Assembly (NCBI GenBank): GCA_944375885.1
Contig: CALWBB010000002.1
Location: 1-59,382, forward strand
Direction: 5' to 3'
Length of the DNA stretch: 59,382 bases
Source: an uncultured Merdimonas sp.
GTDB lineage: Bacteria; Bacillota; Clostridia; Lachnospirales; Lachnospiraceae
Shown here: positions 25,001 through 32,294 of the stretch, one piece after another
Layout: each line of letters starts with the position of its first letter
How positions within the stretch are numbered: the first letter of the stretch is position 1
Notes under the pieces: model-generated
Seen by the model: only the letters and a program-made list of their open reading frames with translations
What the model was told of the DNA's origin: nothing
Database searches by the model: none
Made by a program: the position numbers and the translations under genes

Positions 25001-26011
25001 CTAGTTAAAAACAGTCTCGCTTATCTTATTCCCGTCTCCATCATACCGGATATCTTTCAGCAGCGTTCCATCCTCATCATATTCCCATTCCGCAGTATCA
25101 TAGAGCGTCCCATCCCCGAAAAAAGCTTCATAACGCACGCGGTTTCCCGCTTCATCATACTCGTAGTACCAATCGTACTTCACTTCCCCATCCGGGCTGT
25201 AAGCAGTCGCCCGCACGCGGTTTCCATCCCTGTCATACTCATACGTCCAGTAAGATTCCAGATTTCCAGCCGCATCATAAACGTCTTCTCTTCGGACACA
25301 ATCTTCCCCTTCTCCCTCGTAGGAAAAAGTCGATCTGCCGATCTGCTCTCCTGACAGCACATCAAATTCATTCTGTTCAGTCTTCCTGCCGCTGCCGTCA
25401 TACCCGTATTCCACGCGGCTGAATATCCCGTTGGAGAAATCATAGCCGCCATTACCCACGAGCATACGTCCATCCTCGTCGTATTCATAATCTACATGGG
25501 CCACCTGGGTTCCTGCCGCATCATAGCAGGTAATTCCCTGCTGGATGCGCTGCGCGTCATAATCCCACTGATGATACCAAAGCAGCTGGCCATTCTCATC
25601 ATAATGGCTCATCCTCCGCGTATTCCCCCAATAGTCAGCAATGGTTCCGCTGTCCAGCTCCTCGATCCTTGCTTTCAGGCTCTCGTCCTCTGTGGCCTCA
25701 TAGCCCTCCTGCAAAATCGCTCTGGCCGCCTCAAAATCACCCTGGGCAATGTAGGTTTCCGCAAGGCCCAGGTAGAGTTCCGCCCGCCTGGGCTCCAGCT
25801 CGATCGCAGCTGTAAAGGCCACGATGGCTTCCTCATAGCTGCCCTCCTCCAGGTAACGCATTCCCAAGTCGTACTGCTCCTGCCATTTTTCCGCCGCGCT
25901 TTTGCCGCAGGCAGCCGTGATGAAGAGCAAGATACAGATTCCAAGGATTCCGATTCTTCTTTTCACAGCAATCCTTTTCCTTTCATTGATACATTCTGTC
26001 TTTGCTGTCAT
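25001..26011 (-). CDS. TPR lipoprotein with YD-like repeats (array member 6)
   Basis: 336 residues. The N-terminus is almost the same as member 4 (MTAKTECINERKRIAVKRR, lipobox ITAAC, EKWQEQYDLGMRYLEEGSYE), but after the TPR part the YD-like C-terminus is clearly diverged (YDAAGTQVAHVDYEYDEDG; WEYDEDGTLLKDIRYDGDG). So the 5' end is shared by recent duplication and the 3' end has a different history. The ribosome site and 4-base spacing to the preceding (truncated) gene are preserved from the duplicated block. Confidence 0.75.
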   Translation of the reverse strand: MTAKTECINERKRIAVKRRIGILGICILLFITAACGKSAAEKWQEQYDLGMRYLEEGSYEEAIVAFTAAIELEPRRAELYLGLAETYIAQGDFEAARAILQEGYEATEDESLKARIEELDSGTIADYWGNTRRMSHYDENGQLLWYHQWDYDAQRIQQGITCYDAAGTQVAHVDYEYDEDGRMLVGNGGYDFSNGIFSRVEYGYDGSGRKTEQNEFDVLSGEQIGRSTFSYEGEGEDCVRREDVYDAAGNLESYWTYEYDRDGNRVRATAYSPDGEVKYDWYYEYDEAGNRVRYEAFFGDGTLYDTAEWEYDEDGTLLKDIRYDGDGNKISETVFN

Positions 26012-26185
26012 TTATTCACTCCCCCTTCTCGCTGGTTACTGTTTTTATAAGATTCCCGGCGCCGTCATACTCCTCATATCCCAGATAATTTCCATTTTCG
26101 TCATACTGTTCGAGCCGATACCAGCTTAACTGGCCGCTGGAATCGTAATGCTGATAGCGGCTCCTGCTGCCATCGGAATCATACT
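25808..26185. repeat. 378-bp duplicated segment, copy B
   Basis: Partner of 23629-24006. It covers the 5' part of member 6 and the orphan 3' end of a member-5-like gene. The right end at 26185 passes directly into A/T-rich, unrelated DNA. Confidence 0.85.
26016..26185 (-). pseudogene. 3' remnant of a member-5-like lipoprotein gene
   Basis: The frame reads YDSDGSRSRYQHYDSSGQL ... EEYDGAGNLIKTVTSEKGE-stop, matching the last about 56 residues of the protein at 23837-24928. No start codon, lipobox or TPR region precedes it; upstream sequence (26186-26280) is A/T-rich and unrelated. It marks the breakpoint of the tandem duplication. Confidence 0.8.
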
Positions 26186-26280
26186 TTTTAACCGAATTTA
26201 ATTTAATTTTTTGATATGATATCTGTTCCTCAGCACCTTGATTTTACCTTATTTGCGAGAGAAATAATTCAAAATAGCAA

Positions 26281-27438
26281 TTAATCACTATGCACAAGCA
26301 GAGATGGCGTCTGGTTCTTAGATATATAGTAAGACAAAGACGCATTAAGCCCCTTAGAAGCGGTTGTCATTGTCAATATAAAATCCATACGTACTCCATC
26401 TTCTACAGAATATGGATTATAACCACCTACTACATAGTCAGACAGATCTCCGTTCTCATCCGTTCCATATTGATGATATCCTCCTGACGTTCCTTTTTGC
26501 TGAGGAATCCCATCTACAAAAGTACTATATACTGTATAATCACTAAATTCTGGATTATTATATTGCATAATCTCCATTACATCTCCATGCCAAAAACTGT
26601 TTTTCACATTTCCAGTAATTACAGATAAATCCCCTTCTCTTCTTCCGCCATAAAAAGTTTGTTCAGAAGTAAAACTGCCGTTGGCAACTCCTTCCGTCCA
26701 CGTACCAGTAGCTTTTTGGTATTGCTCTGTATAATCCATGCTCTCATTTTCAATGCCATACAAAACTGATACATATAAGCCGTTTCCATCTGCCAGACCA
26801 CCTTTCCAGGTTCCATACAAAACGCTGAGTGTTTTCCCCATATTTCCATACCATATTTCAAAAGCAGCGCCTGTGCCATTTAAGGTATCACCATAGTCCA
26901 TAAGTCTGCGGGAACCATTCCAACTGTCATAACCATACTTTTCTATAATATCTGTTAAACCAGAATAGATAAGCGCATCCTTTATACTTTGATTATCATT
27001 GCCCTCCAAAGCTACGATTGCATTCTGGACAATACCTTCTTCTTCCTCTGTCATTTCTGCTTTCCATTGCTTTAGTCCTGATTCCAACTCAGATAATCTG
27101 TTATCTGTTTCTTCTATTTTTGCAGCAGTCTCTGCCTGTCCCCGCAATCTTTCTGCTGTTTCATAATCAGACATCGCACTCTGATATTTTTCTGAAGAAC
27201 TTTCTTTTTCTGCCCAAGCAAAATAAGCATCTCCACGTCCTATGTAAGCGTCCGCTTGATTTGGATCGATCTCGATCGCAGCTGTAAAAGCTACAATTGC
27301 CTCCTCATAATTCTGCTCCTCCAGATAACGCATTCCCAAGTCATACTGTTCCTGCCATTTTTCCAATGCGCTTTTGCTGCAGGCAGCCGTGAACACAAAC
27401 AACATAAAAATCAGAGTAAAAAGATATAATTTTTTCAT
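26281..27438 (-). CDS. TPR lipoprotein with MORN-like C-terminus (array member 7)
   Basis: 385 residues. Lipobox FTAAC (about 16-20), constant SKSALEKWQEQYDLGMRYLE and one clear TPR, then a coiled-coil-like segment (ETAAKIEETDNRLSELESGL) and a Gly/Tyr/Trp-rich C-terminus with MORN-like phrases (YGNMGKTLSVLYGTWKGGLA; GTWTEGVANGSF; GDLSVITGNVKNSFWHGDV). The DNA of the C-terminal half is visibly more A/T-rich than members 1-5, consistent with separate acquisition. AAAGGA lies 12 bases before ATG. Confidence 0.7.
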   Translation of the reverse strand: MKKLYLFTLIFMLFVFTAACSKSALEKWQEQYDLGMRYLEEQNYEEAIVAFTAAIEIDPNQADAYIGRGDAYFAWAEKESSSEKYQSAMSDYETAERLRGQAETAAKIEETDNRLSELESGLKQWKAEMTEEEEGIVQNAIVALEGNDNQSIKDALIYSGLTDIIEKYGYDSWNGSRRLMDYGDTLNGTGAAFEIWYGNMGKTLSVLYGTWKGGLADGNGLYVSVLYGIENESMDYTEQYQKATGTWTEGVANGSFTSEQTFYGGRREGDLSVITGNVKNSFWHGDVMEIMQYNNPEFSDYTVYSTFVDGIPQQKGTSGGYHQYGTDENGDLSDYVVGGYNPYSVEDGVRMDFILTMTTASKGLNASLSYYISKNQTPSLLVHSD

Positions 27439-27614
27439 AGTTCTTTATATTCCTTTATTATGGTAAAATAACGTCTGCACTCATTTCTGCTATATTATTA
27501 TCGTATGTTGACTCATCTACTAAGAAATAGTCCTGGCAGATTGAACATACTTCTTGGGTACAGGAAACTTGTTTTCGATTTCCAGGCATCCATGTCCATC
27601 AAATGGAATCGCCA

Positions 27615-27641
27615 GCTGCTCCTTCAGCTGAGAGGAGCAGC
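27615..27641 (-). other. Hairpin spanning the stop codon of array member 8
   Basis: GCTGCTCCT (27615-27623) and AGGAGCAGC (27633-27641) form a 9-bp perfect stem with a 9-base loop. No T-run follows on the minus strand, so transcript stabilisation or a recombination scar is as likely as termination. The 27439-27614 gap holds no intact gene that I can see. Confidence 0.45.
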
Positions 27642-28646
27642 CCTGTTTATTGCTTCCAAAATTCCTTCATAATCATAAATATTTTTCCCTGTATATCGGT
27701 TCAAGCTGCTGTCATACTCGGCTATGTCGTAAAACGATACTGACAGTTCTGTATCATAGACCTCGTTTAACAGCCTCTGATATTCTTCTTCAGAAGAAAC
27801 CTGTATGCCGTTCCAGTAATAATCATAAATGGGGTTCCAGTCTGAATCATATTGAACGTTGGTATTGTCTTCTGCTCCATAGTCCCCTTCACCAAGGGAA
27901 ATAAACGCTCCGTTTTCAATGCAGTATATATCGTCATAATACACATCCATTCTTCCGCCTGAATTCTTAAAAAGATTCTTTCCTTCTATGAACGACAAAG
28001 AAGATACTGCCTGCTCCGTCACAGTTTTGTCAAAGTACGTGCACAGGACGGCTCCGGCCGCCCCGATCCCAAAATCAATGAACAGTTCCGGTACGCTGTC
28101 TCCGTTAATATTTACCAGCATATACGTATCCAAATAGACGCCCAGGTACTCATCATACGTTCTTTCTACCCCTTCCAGATACGTGATATAAGCATCCTGC
28201 CATCCATACAACGGATTTTCTTCTATCTTTTCTGCCAGTCGGTGATCACCATTTGTTTTTCTGTACCCTTCATTCAGAATCTCCAGCGCGGCATCGTACT
28301 CGCCCTGCCAGGAATAAGCGTCTGCAATTCCCAGGTAGGCTTCCGCAATCGTATCATCCAGTTTGAGGGCCTGCTGATAATCCGCCAGCGCCAACGCGAT
28401 ACTTTCTTCTGTTTCCCCGGACAAAAGATACGCCTCCGCACGGTTCAGATAAGCATCTATCTGGTTTGGCTCGATCTCGATGGCCGCCGTAAAGGCTACG
28501 ATGGCTTCCTCATAATTTTCCTCCAGCAGATACTGCTGGCCCAAGTCGTACTGCTCCTGCCATTTTTCCAATGCGCTTTTGCCGCAGGCAGGAAGAAAAA
28601 CCAGCAACACCATCAAGCACAGCAGCCATTTCAGCTTTCGCATCAT
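27624..28646 (-). CDS. TPR lipoprotein with DxNxDG-type C-terminus (array member 8)
   Basis: 340 residues. Lipobox FLPAC (about 17-21), constant GKSALEKWQEQYDLGQQYLL and three TPR units to about 135. The C-terminal domain (WQDAYITYLEGVERTYDEYL, then LVNINGDSVPELFIDFGIGA) matches the clostridial lipoprotein pattern with an acidic Asn/Asp loop followed by PELF, and ends in short aromatic strands. It resembles the C-terminal idea of the 2823-3494 lipoprotein rather than the YD type. GGAGG precedes ATG by 7 bases. A fully overlapping 9-bp hairpin covers the stop. Confidence 0.7.
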   Translation of the reverse strand: MMRKLKWLLCLMVLLVFLPACGKSALEKWQEQYDLGQQYLLEENYEEAIVAFTAAIEIEPNQIDAYLNRAEAYLLSGETEESIALALADYQQALKLDDTIAEAYLGIADAYSWQGEYDAALEILNEGYRKTNGDHRLAEKIEENPLYGWQDAYITYLEGVERTYDEYLGVYLDTYMLVNINGDSVPELFIDFGIGAAGAVLCTYFDKTVTEQAVSSLSFIEGKNLFKNSGGRMDVYYDDIYCIENGAFISLGEGDYGAEDNTNVQYDSDWNPIYDYYWNGIQVSSEEEYQRLLNEVYDTELSVSFYDIAEYDSSLNRYTGKNIYDYEGILEAINRAAPLS

Positions 28647-28666
28647 TCATACTCCTCCCTAGTCGC

Positions 28667-30283
28667 TCAGATAAAATCTCCCTCTGTTCCGCCAAATCTT
28701 CTTGTATATCCTTTATCAATGGCATCACGCTCAGCTTCCAGCGCTTTCCAGCCGTCATCTGTTTTTTGTATGGTAACCAGTACAGTATTCAAATAATATT
28801 CCTGGCCCAGATATTCGTCTATGGAAATTTTGTATATATCATTCTCCACACTTTCAATTTCCAGACTGTCCATATCCATCTTGCTGCCAGCTACGGTAAG
28901 AAATCTCAAGTATACCTTTCCGTCGATCTCCATATAGGTTTCTTCATCGAAATATTCTTCATAAAGGCTGTCGCTTACCATAGAATGAACATAACTTTTG
29001 ACCTCGTCCATCGAATGGAAGCCAATCGCCTCCGCGTAAAAATCATCATATGCCGGATAACCAGGCCCCTCAATACGATTGCTCCGATCTATCTCGACGC
29101 CATTACTGCACCTGTATAAATTTTCTATTACACAAAGCACGTCCCGCACAGATTCTTTGAAATCATTTTCTTCTATGCCAAGCTTGGTCCTGGCCTTGAG
29201 CAGTTGGTATTCTTCCTTCCCGACGCTAAATTCATTTGTGCCATTCAGAACATTTAATTCTTCGTAAGTAGAAAAGTATAATGTATACTTTCTTTCTGCA
29301 GCGTCAACATCAGTTCCTTCTGCACCAACCTCATTTTGAAATAAAATCTGTTCTTCAGCGTCCGAAGCATATTCTGTCCCGTAACTAAAATAATTCATAT
29401 CTATGTAGGGGATTCCCACCCGCTGCATTTCAGCGATAATTCTGTCCGGCGAATCATTCAGATTCTCCATACTATTCTGAGACCAATGCCTTTGAAGCTT
29501 TATCCCATCGATCGAGATTCTATAAAGCTCACTTACAAAGTCTCTCACGCCAGTATAAGCCCTTATGGATTCTTTGTTTGTCACAATGCAGAAAGCCGCC
29601 TGCTGTTCGCTGAAAATAAGCCGTACTGTCATGGCGTAACAGTAATCGACCCTCCCAATCTGCTGTTCTGCTGTCAGAATCATTTGTCCATCCTGATAGT
29701 CATACAGGGAGGCCCATAGATCACAGTAATCCAAATTTCCTACAGAAATGCCTGACACGCCCGCGAAAACACCCGACATATAAGTGACCAGAAGTTCCTC
29801 CACTCCATCCGCATCCACATCGCACAGCACGTAACTGCTGATTCCCTGCTTTTCTGTTGTGTAAGTCGGGGCGTCCATATAGCCAAGGGATTCTCCTAGC
29901 TCCTGAAGCTTTATATCAACAGCCTGAGAGACCGCGGCAGCTTCCCGGGCCTGAATCAGTTCTTCCACTTCCTTTATTTTTTCCTGAATGAATCGGGAAT
30001 CCTCACAGTTATTCAGCCCATCCGTCAGTACAGCCTGTGCCTGTTCAAATTCTTCCTGGGCTATATACACGTCCGCCAGCCCGAGATACGCCTCGATTTG
30101 CTTCTCGTCCAGCGCAATCACTTTGTTAAACGCAACCACGGCCTGTTCATAATCATTTTCTTCCAGGTATCTCTGGCCAAGCGCCAGCTGCTCCTTCAGC
30201 TGGGAGGAAATGCTTTGGCTGCAGCCCGTTACCGCAAACAGTATGAGCATCAGCCCTATTACCGCATAATATTTTTTTGACAT
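28667..30283 (-). CDS. Long lipoprotein with divergent TPR scaffold
   Basis: 538 residues. Lipobox AVTGC (about 17-21), then SQSISSQLKEQLALGQRYLE: the same layout as the array but not the EKWQEQYDLG sequence. Two TPR units follow (NDYEQAVVAFNKVIALDEKQ; EEFEQAQAVLTDGLNN) and a helix to about 130. The remaining 400 residues contain VLCDVDADGVEELLVTYMSG (DxDxDG loop) and a beta-rich region. It is a distant cousin of the array. AAAGGAG precedes ATG by 6 bases. Twenty bases separate its stop from member 8. Confidence 0.7.
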   Translation of the reverse strand: MSKKYYAVIGLMLILFAVTGCSQSISSQLKEQLALGQRYLEENDYEQAVVAFNKVIALDEKQIEAYLGLADVYIAQEEFEQAQAVLTDGLNNCEDSRFIQEKIKEVEELIQAREAAAVSQAVDIKLQELGESLGYMDAPTYTTEKQGISSYVLCDVDADGVEELLVTYMSGVFAGVSGISVGNLDYCDLWASLYDYQDGQMILTAEQQIGRVDYCYAMTVRLIFSEQQAAFCIVTNKESIRAYTGVRDFVSELYRISIDGIKLQRHWSQNSMENLNDSPDRIIAEMQRVGIPYIDMNYFSYGTEYASDAEEQILFQNEVGAEGTDVDAAERKYTLYFSTYEELNVLNGTNEFSVGKEEYQLLKARTKLGIEENDFKESVRDVLCVIENLYRCSNGVEIDRSNRIEGPGYPAYDDFYAEAIGFHSMDEVKSYVHSMVSDSLYEEYFDEETYMEIDGKVYLRFLTVAGSKMDMDSLEIESVENDIYKISIDEYLGQEYYLNTVLVTIQKTDDGWKALEAERDAIDKGYTRRFGGTEGDFI

Positions 30284-30345
30284 TGCAGGCTCCTTTCCCT
30301 CGTCGTTTTGTAATTCATCTTCTCCTCAAAATATCTATTTTTTGA

Positions 30346-30990
30346 TTAAAATGTCGCAATCTCCATATTCAGCGCAGGTTTGATAATGCCATCCTCATAA
30401 TAATACCCTTCTGTAACCGGGGATGCCTCCACATATCCATCCCTGTAGACGGTTCTGACATTTTTATTGCTCACTCCATCGCAGCAGTTGATATTTATAA
30501 TTCCATTTTTCCTCTGGTAAATAGTCGTAACCTCATAGCCGTCCGCCGCTATCTGTGATAAAATCTCTTCCGACCCTTGATACTGCAGGAACTCCTCCGC
30601 CGTAATTAACGTTCCTCCATACTCCTTTAAGCCGTCGTCCCAGTAAAAATAGTATACATTCCAGGTGTGCCCGGTTCCATCTACATTGGCATCGTACTGG
30701 GAATCTGTCATGCACATGCGCCCCTGTTCGTCCTGATACAGCCCATCTCCTATGCCTGAGCCTTCGACTTCGTAAATTCCATCCCCCTCTATCTGGTAAT
30801 AGAAAGTAATGCCTCCCGTCGTAAAATATTTTGTGACAGCAAAGAGTTTCGCTGTTCCAAAATCATACAGTTTTCCTGCGTCCCAATAACCGTCAGCACC
30901 TGCTTTTTCATAGCACTCTTCCCCCCTTACAGAAACAGCCAGCTCCGCCGCAGATAAATCATTTCTAAATTTTCTTTCCGTGCAGAAGGT
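30346..30990 (-). pseudogene. 5'-truncated C-terminal domain, probably from a lost array lipoprotein
   Basis: The frame is open from the stop at 30991-30993 down to the TGA/TAA end at 30346 (214 codons), with coherent sequence (LSAAELAVSVRGEECYEKAG; YDFGTAKLFAVTKYFTTGGI; GHTWNVYYFYWDDGLKEYGG) but no ATG, GTG or TTG before the ATG at 30717. That late ATG would yield 123 residues and cut the domain. No lipobox or TPR region is attached. The simplest reading is a C-terminal domain stranded by recombination. Confidence 0.65.
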
Positions 30991-31051
30991 TTAGAATATC
31001 TATCTGAAGCAGAGCTGGCCTTCTTTCGCCGAAAACAGCCTCTGCCGCCGT

Positions 31052-32131
31052 TTATTCAGCTCCTTTTTCACTGGTTACGGTTTCCGTCAGGTTTCCGTTC
31101 CCGTCATACATTTCGTATCCGATATCATTTCCATTTTCATCAAAAAGAGTCAGCTGGTACCAGTTCAGCTGTCCGCTGGAATCGTAGTTATTATAGCGGA
31201 TCCTGTTGCCGTCGGAATTATATTCGTACGTTTCATACCAGCTCATGACGCCGTCTCTGTTATATCCCGTTCTTTTTATCTCCCGGCCCTGTCCATCGTA
31301 CTCATACTCCTCCGTACCGGCCAGTTCTCCATCCGCCTCATGGCGCTCCCGCAGAAGCATGTTCCCTGCCTCATCATATTGATTTACGTAATAACTATTC
31401 AGAGAACCGTCCGCATTGTAATGCTCCTCCCGGACATTGTTCCCGGAGGCGTCCCATTCATTTACGCTCCTTCCTACCGCTCCATCTGTAAAATATATAT
31501 AGGATTCCAGCGGCAGGCCTTCTTCACTGTAAGACAGTTCTACGTACCCTGTCTGGTTCCCGGACGCGTCGTAGGAAGCAACGGATGCCTGTCTTCCCTG
31601 GGCGTCATAGGTGTAGTCATGGTACCACATCAGGGCGCCTGACGGGTCATAGCCGCTCATTCTCCGGGCCTTTCCGGAAGAATCTACGATATTTCCCGAT
31701 TCGACCTCTTCGATCTTAACCGCTATCTCTTCATTTCCTTCTGTTTGCGCAAGTCCCTCCTGCAGGATTTCCAGGGCCGCCTCATAATCTCCCTGGCGGA
31801 TATAGACGTCCGCGATTCCAAGGTATGCCTCCGCGTTCCCAGAGTCCAGCTCCCGTACAAACTGGTAATCTGCCAGTGCACGCTCCAGATTTTCCTGCGT
31901 CTCCCCGGATAAGACATACGCGTTACCACGGCCTATGTAAGCGCCCGCCTTGCTCGGCTCAATCTTGATGGCCTCCGTAAACGCCACGATAGCCTCTTCG
32001 TAATTTTCCTCCAGCAAATATTTCTGTCCCAAATCATACTGCTCCTGCCACCTTTCCGCCGCTCCCTTGCCGCAGGCTGAAACCAGTATGAGCAGTATCG
32101 AAGTCCAGACAATCCAGTATCGCCTTTTCAT
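31052..32131 (-). CDS. TPR lipoprotein with YD-like repeats (array member 9, first after the T7SS genes)
   Basis: About 359 residues from ATG 32131 (MKRRYW), with GGAAGGG about 8 bases upstream; GTG 32140 would lie on top of that site. Lipobox LVSAC, then GKGAAERWQEQYDLGQKYLL, three TPR units, then YD-like repeats ending TVTSEKGAE. The full scaffold and the ending are close to member 5. It starts 16 bases after the 44-residue membrane protein, so it is the join between the T7SS operon and the lipoprotein array, and argues that both are one functional neighbourhood. Confidence 0.75.
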   Translation of the reverse strand: MKRRYWIVWTSILLILVSACGKGAAERWQEQYDLGQKYLLEENYEEAIVAFTEAIKIEPSKAGAYIGRGNAYVLSGETQENLERALADYQFVRELDSGNAEAYLGIADVYIRQGDYEAALEILQEGLAQTEGNEEIAVKIEEVESGNIVDSSGKARRMSGYDPSGALMWYHDYTYDAQGRQASVASYDASGNQTGYVELSYSEEGLPLESYIYFTDGAVGRSVNEWDASGNNVREEHYNADGSLNSYYVNQYDEAGNMLLRERHEADGELAGTEEYEYDGQGREIKRTGYNRDGVMSWYETYEYNSDGNRIRYNNYDSSGQLNWYQLTLFDENGNDIGYEMYDGNGNLTETVTSEKGAE

Positions 32132-32147
32132 ATTCCGCACCCTTCCT

Positions 32148-32282
32148 TCAGTATTTCTCTTTCATGCGCTTCTTAATCTTTTCTTTCTCCTTCGGGCCAG
32201 TGACGGCTGTCACAATCGTTACGATGACCGCCGCAGCCAGCACGGCAATTCCTCCCCAGAACAGCAGTGTTCCCGTCGTCAT
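32148..32282 (-). CDS. 44-residue single-pass membrane protein
   Basis: ATG 32282 has GGAGGAATAAG directly upstream. The peptide is MTTGTLLFWGG, a hydrophobic Ala/Val/Ile helix (about 6-28), then a Lys/Glu-rich cytosolic-looking tail (PKEKEKIKKRMKEKY). It sits 12 bases after the kinase gene and 16 before member 9, so it is almost surely in the same transcript. Small membrane proteins are common accessories of secretion machines, but it matches no EssA-like length or pattern; function unknown. Its short length makes it easy to miss in annotation. Confidence 0.65.
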   Translation of the reverse strand: MTTGTLLFWGGIAVLAAAVIVTIVTAVTGPKEKEKIKKRMKEKY

Positions 32283-32294
32283 ATCTTATTCCTC

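Noticed and set aside
17906..25500. CRISPR-like periodic repeats
   Set aside because: The periodicity is coding (YD-like and TPR repeats), with no constant direct repeat and unique spacers.
30789..30911. 40-codon minus-strand frame starting MKKQVLTVIG with an AAGGGGGG site
   Set aside because: It lies inside the longer coherent 30346-30990 frame and has no protein-like features; probably chance.
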